A stretch of 21,066 nucleotides of DNA from Fretibacterium sp. (GCA_016280565.1 JAEEGY010000232.1:1-21066), one strand, 5' to 3'; shown: positions 1-7,655, numbered from the stretch's first letter. Program-made: numbers and translations. Notes: generated from the sequence alone by a model not told the origin.

Positions 1-91
1 ACACCAGCACCCGCACCACCCATTTCCCGCCGCCGGAGCGTGCCCGCTGGAGCACCGCCTTTTTGATCTCAGACCCGGCTGCTTTTTCCAT
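1..91 (-). CDS. Unidentified protein, N-terminal 30 residues only
   Basis: The minus strand opens with ATG at 91-89 and stays open to the window edge, giving 30 codons. The peptide begins MEKAAGSEIKK and contains a basic, glycine-containing stretch (RARSGGGKW). A good Shine-Dalgarno sequence (AGGGGGAA) lies about 6 nt upstream of the ATG, which supports a real start. The gene is divergent from rnj and shares the intergenic region 92-316 with it. The visible part is too short to recognise a family, and no function is proposed. The rest of the gene lies outside the window. Confidence 0.6.
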   Translation of the reverse strand, partial: MEKAAGSEIKKAVLQRARSGGGKWVVRVLV

Positions 92-136
92 GGAAGATTC
101 CCCCTTTTCGAGCTTTCCCTTATTTTACAACGCCGG

Positions 137-185
137 CCAAACGGGGGCATTAGATTCCAAGACGTTCAAATTCCAGCCCGTTTGG
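137..185. repeat. 9-bp perfect inverted repeat spanning the rnj promoter
   Basis: CCAAACGGG at 137-145 is matched exactly, as its reverse complement, by CCCGTTTGG at 177-185. The half-site centres are 40 bp apart, close to four helical turns. The right half lies in the spacer between the proposed -35 and -10 elements of the plus-strand promoter. The arrangement resembles a two-site operator between divergent genes, but that role is inferred from position only. Confidence 0.5.
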
Positions 186-193
186 GTTAAAAT
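165..193 (+). promoter_or_regulatory. Sigma-70-type promoter upstream of rnj
   Basis: TTCAAA at 165-170 and TAAAAT at 188-193 are separated by exactly 17 bp, matching the housekeeping -35/-10 pattern (4 of 6 and 5 of 6 consensus positions). Transcription would begin near 200. The region is AT-richer than its surroundings. An intrinsic terminator follows within about 10 nt of the predicted start, so full-length rnj mRNA would need read-through, or another promoter that I could not identify in 236-316. Confidence 0.6.
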
Positions 194-205
194 AGAAGCA
201 GAGGT

Positions 206-235
206 CCCCGTCCGCGGTGCGACGGGGGCTTTTTT
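206..235 (+). terminator. Intrinsic terminator or attenuator in the rnj leader
   Basis: The arms CCCCGTC (206-212) and GACGGGG (221-227) form a 7-bp GC-rich stem around an 8-nt loop. They are followed by GC and a run of six T (230-235). The orientation is the same as rnj. No gene lies upstream on this strand within the window, so the hairpin most likely acts on transcripts starting near 200. Confidence 0.65.
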
Positions 236-304
236 GATAGCCTGAAGGACTTTATCCCTTTGCTCTCATGAAGAGCCTGGGGAACGTATCTTATAGAATT
301 GTTT

Positions 305-310
305 GGAGGT
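305..310 (+). promoter_or_regulatory. Ribosome binding site fixing the rnj start
   Basis: GGAGGT at 305-310 is a near-perfect Shine-Dalgarno sequence, 6 nt ahead of TTG at 317. It rules out the earlier in-frame TTG at 299, because that codon lies upstream of the site itself. Confidence 0.75.
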
Positions 311-316
311 AATATA

Positions 317-2098
317 TTGACGGAGAAAAAGGAAAAGACACGGGGCTCCTCGCGAAGGACCTCGCATCGAAAATCGCCCGGTCAGGCGCGAAAGGAGCAT
401 TTGAGCTTCATCCCCCTGGGTGGCCTGGGGGAGATCGGGAAGAATATGTACGCCCTGGAGTACGGCGACGACATCCTCGTGATCGACAGCGGCCTGATGT
501 TCCCCGACCAGGAGCTGCCGGGCATCGACTACATCGTCCCGGATATCTCCTATCTTGAGGCGAACCGCGAGAAGGTCCTGGCCATCGTCATCACCCATGG
601 GCACGAGGACCACACCGGGGGACTGCCCTACGTCCTGCCCCGGCTGAACGTGCCGCTCTATGGTACGCGGCTGACCTTAGGGCTGATCAAGAACAAGCTG
701 CAGGAGGACCTGCCTTCCTTCAAACCGAAGCTGAAGACGATCAAGGCGGGGGACGTTGTGGAGATCGGGCCCTTCAAGATCCGCTTTATCGCCGTGGCCC
801 ACTCCATCCCGGACGGGGTGGCACTGTCCATCGAGACGCCCCTGGGCCGCATCGTCCACACGGGAGACTTCAAGCTGGACTCCACCCCCATCGACGGGCG
901 CATCACGGACTATGGCGCATTTGCGGAGGAGGGGGACAAGGGGGTGCTGCTCCTGGCGTCGGACTCCACCAACGCGGAGCGCAAGGGCTTCACCCCCTCG
1001 GAGCGCATCATCAGTGGCACCCTGGACCAGCTCTACCGGAACTACCGCTCCAGGCGCATCATCATCTCCTCCTTCGCCAGCAATGTCCACCGCGTTCAGC
1101 AGGTGGTGGATGTGGCTTCGCGTTTCAACCGCAAGATCGCCTTTTTGGGCCGCAGCATGATCCGCAACGTGGAGCTGGCGCGGGAGCTGGGGTATCTCAA
1201 GCTGGACCAGAAGATGATGGTCCCCATTGAGGAGATATCCCGTGTCCCGGACAATCAGCTCGTCATCATGACGACGGGGAGCCAGGGGGAGCCCTTCTCC
1301 GGGCTGGTGATGATGAGCCGCGGGGATCATCACATGGTGACGCTGGGGGAGCACGACGCGGTGTTCCTGCTGGCGTCCATCATCCCCGGCAACGAGAAAC
1401 TGGTGAACAACACCATCAACCGCCTGTTTGCCCTGGGCTGCGAGGTGGTGTATGAGCAAAACCGCCAAATTCATGTATCCGGCCACGCCTCGTCCGAGGA
1501 GCTGAAGATCATCCTCAACCTGGTGCGCCCGCAATATTTCGTGCCTATCCACGGGGAGTACCGCCATCTGGTCCGCCATTCTCAGCTGGCCCAGGAGGTG
1601 GGGATCCCCTCCCGCAATGTCTTCATCATGTCCAACGGGGACGTGCTGACCTTCACCAAGGGCAGCGCTCCCAAGGTGAGGGGGCAGGTCCCCTCCGGCG
1701 CTATCCTTGTGGATGGCAACGCCGTGGGCGGCATCAAGAGCGAGGTCATGAAGGAGCGACGTGAGCTGTCCGAGGACGGCGTGCTGGTCGTCGCGGCGGC
1801 GCTGGACGCAAAGGGGAAACTGCTGGCCCCGCTGGCGATCGAGACACAGGGGGTCTTTATTTCGGAGGACCGGGGAAAAATCTTTGACGAGCTCCGCGCC
1901 GCAGCCGAGCGGGGGATCCGTGAGTTCTCGGGCAAGCGCTCCATCGACACGGAGGCTGTTGCCCGGGTCATCCGTGGGCGCGTGCGCGACGTACTGCGGC
2001 GGCATAATTCGTCCTACGCCGTGGTGATGCCGGTCATCTCTGTGGCAGGGCAGGCCCGGGACGTGGACGACACATGGCTTGAAAAGGAATTCTTCTAA
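317..2098 (+). CDS. rnj: Ribonuclease J
   Basis: This 593-residue protein is an RNase J, a metallo-beta-lactamase/beta-CASP nuclease with endonuclease and 5'-to-3' exonuclease activity on mRNA and rRNA precursors. The zinc-binding motif HGHEDH covers residues 94-99, preceded by the conserved core IPLGGLGEIGKN near residues 32-43. Later motifs fit the family: HTGDFK, SDSTNAE, the beta-CASP section with TTGSQGEP, and VSGHAS followed by PIHGEYRHL. A C-terminal domain completes the usual architecture. The first 28 residues are a basic Ser/Arg/Lys-rich extension, making the protein slightly longer than the roughly 555 residues typical in Bacillus. The start is TTG, chosen from its strong ribosome binding site. 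It heads a three-gene plus-strand cluster, with uppP 26 nt downstream. Confidence 0.95.
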   Translation: MTEKKEKTRGSSRRTSHRKSPGQARKEHLSFIPLGGLGEIGKNMYALEYGDDILVIDSGLMFPDQELPGIDYIVPDISYLEANREKVLAIVITHGHEDHTGGLPYVLPRLNVPLYGTRLTLGLIKNKLQEDLPSFKPKLKTIKAGDVVEIGPFKIRFIAVAHSIPDGVALSIETPLGRIVHTGDFKLDSTPIDGRITDYGAFAEEGDKGVLLLASDSTNAERKGFTPSERIISGTLDQLYRNYRSRRIIISSFASNVHRVQQVVDVASRFNRKIAFLGRSMIRNVELARELGYLKLDQKMMVPIEEISRVPDNQLVIMTTGSQGEPFSGLVMMSRGDHHMVTLGEHDAVFLLASIIPGNEKLVNNTINRLFALGCEVVYEQNRQIHVSGHASSEELKIILNLVRPQYFVPIHGEYRHLVRHSQLAQEVGIPSRNVFIMSNGDVLTFTKGSAPKVRGQVPSGAILVDGNAVGGIKSEVMKERRELSEDGVLVVAAALDAKGKLLAPLAIETQGVFISEDRGKIFDELRAAAERGIREFSGKRSIDTEAVARVIRGRVRDVLRRHNSSYAVVMPVISVAGQARDVDDTWLEKEFF

Positions 2099-2124
2099 GC
2101 ATAACGAAGGGAAGCGTTGAGAGA

Positions 2125-2970
2125 ATGGCGTTTGACCTGCATACTTTTATCCTGGGCATTGTCCAGGGTCTGTGCGAGTTTCTGCCCATAAGCAGCTCCG
2201 GGCACCTTGCCCTGCTCCAAAACTTTTTTGGATTCAACCAGGACGGGCTCCTGGCCTTTGATATCCTACTGCACTGCGCCACGATGCTGGCCATCCTGAT
2301 CTTCTTCCGGCGTGAGATTGGCCGGCTGCTCGTGGGGTGGACCAGCGGCTGGTTCTCCCGGAGCGCCCGGCAGGCCCTGGAATGGAAGTACGGCTGGTCC
2401 ATTCTTCTGGCCTCGGCGCTGACCGCGGCCATCGGTCTTCCCCTCAAAAAGACCGTGGAGAAGATGATGTCGTCGTCCCTGGCTGTGGGATGCGGACTGC
2501 TGGTGACGGCGGCGCTACTGGCCATCGTTCCGCTCTGGGCCGGCGGAGAAAACACGGAGAAACGGGACCTGCGGCTGCGGGAGGGGGTGTCCCTGCCGCT
2601 CAAGGCCGTGATCGCCGTCGGCATCGTTCAGGGGCTGGCCGTCTTTCCCGGTATCTCCCGGTCGGGTTCCACCATCGCCGCGGGGCTCATCATGGGCCTG
2701 GCTGTGGGGGAGGCGTTCCGTTTCTCCTTTTTGATCTCCGTCCCCGCCGTGCTGGGGGCCACCCTGCTGGAGGCAATAAAGCTCTATCGGGACGGGGATA
2801 TGTCCCTGCCGGGAGGATGGTTCTGGGCTGCGGCGGCGGCCTTTGTGCTGGGATGGATCGCGCTGAAGCTCATGCACCGGCTCGTCCTCTCCGGACGCTG
2901 GGCCTACTTCGGGCTCTACTGTTTGCTCCTGGGCTCTGCCGCGATCCTCGCCGCATTGGAGATATTCTAA
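2125..2970 (+). CDS. uppP: Undecaprenyl-diphosphate phosphatase (BacA/UppP)
   Basis: This integral membrane protein of 281 residues removes one phosphate from undecaprenyl diphosphate, recycling the lipid carrier for peptidoglycan and other envelope polymers. It is the family linked to bacitracin resistance. Both signature regions are present: the N-terminal EFLPISSSGH motif (residues 18-27) and PGISRSGST (175-183) with the catalytic Arg179. The position equivalent to E. coli Glu17 is Gln14, a substitution I believe occurs in other homologues. Several hydrophobic segments span the chain, including residues 52-62, 94-106, 118-138, 200-217 and 231-280. The stop codon overlaps the maf start (TAATG), so the two are probably translationally coupled. 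Confidence 0.95.
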   Translation: MAFDLHTFILGIVQGLCEFLPISSSGHLALLQNFFGFNQDGLLAFDILLHCATMLAILIFFRREIGRLLVGWTSGWFSRSARQALEWKYGWSILLASALTAAIGLPLKKTVEKMMSSSLAVGCGLLVTAALLAIVPLWAGGENTEKRDLRLREGVSLPLKAVIAVGIVQGLAVFPGISRSGSTIAAGLIMGLAVGEAFRFSFLISVPAVLGATLLEAIKLYRDGDMSLPGGWFWAAAAAFVLGWIALKLMHRLVLSGRWAYFGLYCLLLGSAAILAALEIF

Positions 2971-3578
2971 TGGATTTGACCCGTTTCCTTGCTGGAAAGG
3001 CTTTCCACATTCGCCTCGCGTCCGGGAGCCCGCGGCGCCGGGCCCTTCTACATGACTTGGGCTGGGATTTTGAGACGGTCTCCCCCGACGTGGACGAAGC
3101 CCCTCTTCCCGGCGAGAAGCCGGAGGCCCTGTGCGAGCGTCTGGCGCGCCTCAAGGCGGAGGCAGGCGCAAAAACGGCGGGGCCGAATGCACTCGTCTTA
3201 GCGGCGGACACCATCGTGGTTATTGACGGGCGCGTCCTGGGCAAGCCCTCGGGACGGGAGGAGGCCTGCGCCATGCTGCGCCTCCTTCAGGGCCGGGCTC
3301 ACGAGGTAATGACGGGTATTGCCCTGAGCAGGGGAGGGGAACTTCTCTCCGGCGTGGAGCGGACGGTCGTTCATTTCCGTCCCCTGACGGAGGCCGAGGT
3401 CCAGGCCTACGCCGCCACGGGCGAGGGGGACGACAAGGCAGGGGCCTACGCCATTCAGGGCAAGGGGGCCCTGCTGATCTCCGCCATTGAGGGGGACTAC
3501 TTCAACGTCGTGGGGCTGCCCCTCTGCCGCCTGGGCCGAATGCTGGAGGAGCTGACGGAAGACACGGAACGGGGGTAA
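2970..3578 (+). CDS. maf: Maf-family nucleoside triphosphate pyrophosphatase
   Basis: This 202-residue cytoplasmic enzyme hydrolyses nucleoside triphosphates to monophosphates and pyrophosphate. The family is associated with removing non-canonical or modified nucleotides and with control of cell division. Family features are the N-terminal LASGSPRRR (residues 16-24), the catalytic AADT motif with Asp80, GKPSGREEA, and the late segment AYAIQGKGA followed by FNVVGLPL. Its length is normal for Maf. The motif set resembles the dTTP/UTP type (YhdE), but substrate choice cannot be settled from sequence. The ATG overlaps the uppP stop by one base, and GGAG inside uppP serves as a plausible ribosome binding site. 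It is the last gene of the plus-strand cluster. Confidence 0.93.
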   Translation: MDLTRFLAGKAFHIRLASGSPRRRALLHDLGWDFETVSPDVDEAPLPGEKPEALCERLARLKAEAGAKTAGPNALVLAADTIVVIDGRVLGKPSGREEACAMLRLLQGRAHEVMTGIALSRGGELLSGVERTVVHFRPLTEAEVQAYAATGEGDDKAGAYAIQGKGALLISAIEGDYFNVVGLPLCRLGRMLEELTEDTERG

Positions 3579-3584
3579 GGCAGG

Positions 3585-4187
3585 TCAGAAGAGTCCGGGG
3601 ACCGCGGTCCACTCCCTGCCGTCCCAGCGGACGATGAGCCGGTCGCCGTCCATGCGGACAACCTTTCCTCTTCCCTCCATGAAGCTGTCTCCCGGACGCA
3701 GGATCAGGCCACTGCCAGCCCCTGCAATGTCCACGACAGCGGCCCAGCTGCCCCCCAGTTTCATCACGGCCTTCACCACGATCTCAGGCGGCGGACTGAC
3801 TTCCGGTTCAAACAGTTCAGGGACAGCCGGTGTCGGGGAGGGCGGGACTGCAAAGAGATTCCTTCCTCTCTCCCTTATGGCCTGAACCCGCAGAGCACTG
3901 CGGGCCCGCTGCCGGCTGGCCAGCTTCAGCCCGCCGGCCAACGATCGAAGGCGGGCTTTGTCCACATCCAGCGCCGCCGGGGGCAGGGATAGGGCAGGTT
4001 CCCTCGGTTCCCTGAGTTCTGTCAGGCGGGAATAACTGGCGGATGCGAAGACGATCCCCAGGGCCAGAAAGCCCCAGACGGCAAGCCGTCCATACCGGGC
4101 ACCTTTCCCATCCCGCACGCCCGTGAAGGTCTCCCAGACGCAGAGCAGCGTCTCATATGTTGTTGGCCTGATTTTTTTAAGATTCAT
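3585..4187 (-). CDS. PilP/GspC-like inner-membrane pilus or secretion protein
   Basis: This 200-residue protein has a short basic cytoplasmic N-terminus and one membrane segment (about residues 33-51). A proline-rich periplasmic linker follows (around 113-134). The C-terminal domain (about 135-200) is beta-rich and resembles the homology region shared by PilP and GspC, which links the inner-membrane platform to the secretin. It is the last gene of the minus-strand cluster, and its ATG overlaps the stop of the pilO-like gene by 4 nt. No secretin gene follows; the gene instead converges with maf. The assignment rests on domain layout and position rather than on a strong motif. PilP typically carries a lipoprotein-type signal, whereas this protein has an uncleaved anchor, which favours the GspC architecture. 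Confidence 0.6.
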   Translation of the reverse strand: MNLKKIRPTTYETLLCVWETFTGVRDGKGARYGRLAVWGFLALGIVFASASYSRLTELREPREPALSLPPAALDVDKARLRSLAGGLKLASRQRARSALRVQAIRERGRNLFAVPPSPTPAVPELFEPEVSPPPEIVVKAVMKLGGSWAAVVDIAGAGSGLILRPGDSFMEGRGKVVRMDGDRLIVRWDGREWTAVPGLF

Positions 4188-4699
4188 CGAAGGGGCTCCA
4201 GTATCGCATAGGCCTCGACGCCCCCACTCCCCACAAGGGGCGGCGAGGGCTCGGCCCTGCGGAGCGTGAGCGAAGCGATTCTCAAGGGCAGGGCGCGCCA
4301 GTCGGCCAGGACCTGCATCACATCAAGGTATTCTCCATGAAAGGCCAGCGTCAGGCTGTTTGGGCCCCCCTGCCCTTCCCCATGGGAGGCCTCATCTGAA
4401 CGGGGCGGGAGGAGCTCCACTTTGTTTCTCTGGAGGACATCCTGCACCCACGCTTGAAGGACTTCCCCTTCCGGCACTGCGGGAACTTTCTCCTCCACGT
4501 CCTTCAGCCCCTCAAGAAGCAGTGTCCGCCTGGCCGCCAGGGCGTTTAAACTCCCGCTGAGGTCCGTGCGCTTCTGGACAAGAGCGTCCCAGTCATTCCA
4601 GGCCGTTTCGAGCTGCATCCTTGTTCCCAGGACACCCCCAACAAGGGCAAGGCAGAGCAAAATCAATGTGAGGAAGACGGCGGATTCTCGCTTCATCAT
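4184..4699 (-). CDS. pilO: PilO/GspM-like pilus assembly protein
   Basis: The protein of 171 residues has an N-terminal membrane anchor (about residues 8-25) and a helical, probably coiled-coil stretch (28-70). The compact C-terminal periplasmic domain (about 110-171) has the alternating pattern of the ferredoxin-like fold of PilO and GspM. In type IV pili PilO pairs with PilN and connects the cytoplasmic PilM ring to PilP. Its start overlaps the stop of the fused pilM-pilN gene (ATGA), and its own stop overlaps the next start in the same way, so the three genes appear translationally coupled. Two consecutive ATG codons are available at 4699 and 4696; the first is used here. Sequence conservation in this family is low, so the call depends on architecture and gene order. 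Confidence 0.68.
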   Translation of the reverse strand: MMKRESAVFLTLILLCLALVGGVLGTRMQLETAWNDWDALVQKRTDLSGSLNALAARRTLLLEGLKDVEEKVPAVPEGEVLQAWVQDVLQRNKVELLPPRSDEASHGEGQGGPNSLTLAFHGEYLDVMQVLADWRALPLRIASLTLRRAEPSPPLVGSGGVEAYAILEPLR

Positions 4700-6231
4700 T
4701 TTTCGCTGCTGCCTCTTTCCTCGTTAGTGACTGATCCCTGAAGGTTTGTTGTGAGCAAAAGACTGAAGGTTGTGATCTCATCCTCGTCCAGCGCGGAGTT
4801 CAACATCTCCACGCCGCTGAAGAGCGGCTCTCCGCTCAGCCTCTCCATCAGGGCAGGGAGGGGAACGGAGGATTCTCCCTCCACAATGACAGCACAGGCT
4901 TCCTTTTCATCCTCGCCTCGAGAATGGGCAAAACGGACGGTGGTGAAGCGAATTTCCGGCCCGCAAAGACGTTCCAGGGCGTCCATCACCTCAAGAACAG
5001 GGAGTTCCTGCCCCATGGCCCTCAGTGTCTTTGTCATCTTTTCCTCCCGTTCCCTGAGGCGGGAGATATCCGCCGTCAAAGCCGTCTGCCGCGCCTCCAG
5101 GGCCGCCACTTCCTCCTGTTGTTTCATGTTTTTTGAAGAGAGGACGTGGAGTTCCCGAAGGGTCAGCGCGATATAGCCTCCGCAGCTCAGCACGAACAGA
5201 AGGGCCAGGAGTGTCGACGTGAGCCGGACGGCGCTGAACACGTGATGGCGGCGTTCCCGCTCGACGTACTCCGCCGGCCGGAGATCAAAGCACGTTGTTG
5301 AGGTCTCTGTAAAAGGTTCTCTCAAGGCCAGCCCCACAGCGGCCTCAAATCCTGGGGCGCAGCGTGGACCCTGGATGCGCCAGCTCTCACTGGCATTGGA
5401 GAGGGTGACCTCGGTCTGTTTCTCCAGCGCTCGTCTCAGACGTTCGCCGGAGCTCAGACGGCCTCCAAGGATGAGATGGTGAACCTCAATTCCATGGAAG
5501 CGGTTCCCGGCGAAGGCCAGCGTTGCGCGGATATCCTCCGCGAGGGCCTGCAGCGCCGCCTCCGACTCAAAGCCCGTCTCAGCCTTGAGGTCGTTCAAGA
5601 TAGGTCTAAAAAGGACGCCACTGCCATGACAGCCCAGGATAAAAGAGTGGACCTCCGGCTCCAGGTTAAGGACGAGACAGTTTTCTTTTGGGGGGTGTTC
5701 ACCGGTCACAGCACGAAAAAACGCCGTGTTGACCGGCTCAAGAGCGGCAAGGGGAATCCCTGCGCGCCGGGCGGTCCATAGAAGGCCGTTGACACAATCC
5801 AGGCTTGCTGCCGCGGCCAGGACAGCCATTCCGGAGCCCGCGAGAGGAGCGTCAGCCACGACGGTATCCAGGACGGCCTCATCCCGGGACCAGGGAAAAT
5901 AATCCTTGAACTCCAGCTCCAGCGCCCTGCGGGCCTCTCCCGGGGACATGGGAGGGTAGTCAATGAACCTCAGCGCCGTATCCCCCGCGGGGAGCCCCAG
6001 GGCCACCGGACAGCCGAACCGCCCCAGTTTTTTTCTCAGGATGCGGAATGCCTTCTCTAAAAGGTCAAACCGGCTTATTGACTCCCGCACCACACAGCCC
6101 GGCGGAAGGGAGACGCTCTCCCGCCGCATCTCAAACAGTTCCCCGGCTTTCCGCTCCAGCTCGGCGTAGCGCAGGGAGTTCGTATGGATCGCAAGCCCTG
6201 CAAAGAGGTCCCACCGCCTCCGAGAGGACAT
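4696..6231 (-). CDS. pilMN: PilM-PilN fusion (GspL-like) pilus assembly platform protein
   Basis: This 511-residue protein joins two normally separate pilus proteins. Residues 1 to about 305 form a PilM-like actin-fold cytoplasmic domain, with the early GLAIHTNSLRYAEL strand pair and the late region around HHLILGGRLS. Residues 315-322 (FDLRPAEY) match the short cytoplasmic motif that opens PilN, which binds PilM. A membrane segment follows at about 332-356, then a coiled coil (362-405), and a periplasmic ferredoxin-like domain (about 410-495). GspL of type II secretion has the same order of parts. The ATG lies 5 nt after the argH stop with no strong ribosome binding site, so translation is probably coupled to argH. 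No frameshift or stop is present at the junction, so the fusion is genuine in this sequence. Confidence 0.75.
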   Translation of the reverse strand: MSSRRRWDLFAGLAIHTNSLRYAELERKAGELFEMRRESVSLPPGCVVRESISRFDLLEKAFRILRKKLGRFGCPVALGLPAGDTALRFIDYPPMSPGEARRALELEFKDYFPWSRDEAVLDTVVADAPLAGSGMAVLAAAASLDCVNGLLWTARRAGIPLAALEPVNTAFFRAVTGEHPPKENCLVLNLEPEVHSFILGCHGSGVLFRPILNDLKAETGFESEAALQALAEDIRATLAFAGNRFHGIEVHHLILGGRLSSGERLRRALEKQTEVTLSNASESWRIQGPRCAPGFEAAVGLALREPFTETSTTCFDLRPAEYVERERRHHVFSAVRLTSTLLALLFVLSCGGYIALTLRELHVLSSKNMKQQEEVAALEARQTALTADISRLREREEKMTKTLRAMGQELPVLEVMDALERLCGPEIRFTTVRFAHSRGEDEKEACAVIVEGESSVPLPALMERLSGEPLFSGVEMLNSALDEDEITTFSLLLTTNLQGSVTNEERGSSEK

Positions 6232-6236
6232 TGAAG

Positions 6237-7655
6237 CTAATCGCCCAGCCTCACGGCCATACGCTGACGTCTCTCCTTCAGAGCCGCGCGAAGGCTCTCC
6301 AGGCGGACCTGTCCTTCCTTTATCTGGCGGGCTACCTGCTCAAAACCTGTTCCGCCGTAGGTGCTGCGGCGCGCCACGCTGGCCTCCAGGGTGAGGAGTT
6401 TCAGCAGGTCCTCGCCCACCTCCGGGATGTGTTCTTTCCACTGTTCCAGAGTGAGGTCCCGGAAATGAAGCCCCTGCTCGACACACCAGCCCACCAGCCG
6501 CCCAACCTTCCAGTGGGCCTCACGGAAAGGCACGCCCTTCTGGACAAGATACTCCGCCACGTCCGTCGCTAAGGCAAATCCCCTCTCCAGCCCGGCACGG
6601 GCCAAAGCTTCGTCAACTTCCGTGCGGGACAGGAGCGGGGGCAGCACGCGGAGCAGCGACTCTACTGTGTCCAGCGACGCCCAGAGGCCTCGCTTGTCCT
6701 CCTGAAGGTCCCGGTCGTAGGTCATCGGCAGCCCTTTTATCGTGAATAGCAGGCCCGTCATGTACCCCAGAATTTGACCGGCTTTGCCGCGTGAGAGCTC
6801 CAGCACGTCGGGGTTCTTCTTCTGCGGCATCATGCTGGACCCCGTGCAGAAGGCGTCCGGCAGCTTCAGCCAGCCGTACTCCTGCGTGCTCCAGATAATC
6901 AGGTCCTCGGCAAGGCGGGAGACGTGGACGGCGAAGAGGGCGGCGAAGTGGTGATAGTCCGCCATGTAGTCCCGCTGAGCCACGGTGTCCAGGCTGTTGC
7001 GCGTGGGGTGGTCAAAGCCCAGCAGACGGCAGGTCATCTCCCGGTCGAGGGGCAGAGTGGACCCCGCTAAGGCTCCTGCGCCGAGAGGACACTCGTTCAG
7101 GGCGTTGAGCGCGAAATCCAGCCGCCCGCAGTCCCGGGTAAAGGCCTCAAACCACGCCATCCAGTAGTGCCCCAGCGAGATGGGCTGCGCCTGCTGCAGA
7201 TGCGTGTAACCGGAGACGATGACCTCCCGATGATGTTCCGCCCGGTCCAGCAGAACGGCAAGGAGCCCGTGCAGCGCCTCCTCCAGGGCCAGCAGGCGGT
7301 CTCTGAGGTAGAGACGCGTGGTGGTGGCCACCTGGTCGTTGCGGCTGCGTCCCGTGTGCAGCCTTGCCCCGGCGGGCTCAAGGGCAGTCAGCCGGTCCTC
7401 AATGTTCATGTGGACATCCTCAAGGGCCTCGGAGGGCTGGAACGTGCCGTCACGTACCTCACGCTGCACCTGCCGGAGCCCCGCCTCGATCTTCGCCGTC
7501 TCGCCAGAGGGCAGCAGCCCCGCCGCGCCCAGCATGCGGACGTGGGCAAGGCTCCCCTCGATGTCATGCTCCGCCATACGCCAGTCCAGGTCCAGCGATT
7601 GGTTGAAGCCCAGGACCACCTGGGCCATGTCCTCTTTAAAACGTCCCTTCCACAT
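6237..7655 (-). CDS. argH: Argininosuccinate lyase
   Basis: This 472-residue cytoplasmic enzyme cleaves argininosuccinate into arginine and fumarate, the last step of arginine biosynthesis. It belongs to the fumarase/aspartase superfamily. Visible conserved blocks are TGRSRNDQV (residues 101-109), GYTHLQQAQP (149-158, with the general-acid region His152) and the signature GSSMMPQKKNPD (272-283) holding the catalytic serine loop. The start motif WKGRF is typical of ArgH, and the length is normal. GGAG lies 9 nt upstream of the ATG. It follows the DUF501 gene by 25 nt and precedes the pilus platform genes. argG and the other arginine genes are not in the window. Confidence 0.97.
   Translation of the reverse strand: MWKGRFKEDMAQVVLGFNQSLDLDWRMAEHDIEGSLAHVRMLGAAGLLPSGETAKIEAGLRQVQREVRDGTFQPSEALEDVHMNIEDRLTALEPAGARLHTGRSRNDQVATTTRLYLRDRLLALEEALHGLLAVLLDRAEHHREVIVSGYTHLQQAQPISLGHYWMAWFEAFTRDCGRLDFALNALNECPLGAGALAGSTLPLDREMTCRLLGFDHPTRNSLDTVAQRDYMADYHHFAALFAVHVSRLAEDLIIWSTQEYGWLKLPDAFCTGSSMMPQKKNPDVLELSRGKAGQILGYMTGLLFTIKGLPMTYDRDLQEDKRGLWASLDTVESLLRVLPPLLSRTEVDEALARAGLERGFALATDVAEYLVQKGVPFREAHWKVGRLVGWCVEQGLHFRDLTLEQWKEHIPEVGEDLLKLLTLEASVARRSTYGGTGFEQVARQIKEGQVRLESLRAALKERRQRMAVRLGD

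Larger units (their letters stand above)
92..316. promoter_or_regulatory. Divergent intergenic region ahead of rnj
   Basis: These 225 bp separate the leftward partial gene from rnj. They hold the promoter, inverted repeat, hairpin and ribosome binding site listed separately. For the leftward gene a TAAAAT is present on the minus strand (127-122), but no -35 element of quality lies 16-18 bp from it. The stretch 236-304 shows no riboswitch or other structure that I recognise. Confidence 0.5.

Noticed and set aside
63..245. 60-codon plus-strand frame in the region upstream of rnj
   Set aside because: It crosses the start of the leftward gene, the promoter and the terminator hairpin, and has no ribosome binding site. 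It is better read as regulatory DNA.
677..2005. 442-codon open frame on the minus strand opposite rnj
   Set aside because: It lies entirely inside rnj, which has full family motifs. Its translation is rich in His, Asp and Gln and low in structure, as expected of antisense frames in GC-rich DNA.
3599..3610. Perfect 12-bp palindrome GGACCGCGGTCC
   Set aside because: It lies inside coding sequence in GC-rich DNA, where short palindromes are common, and has no T run. No role can be supported.
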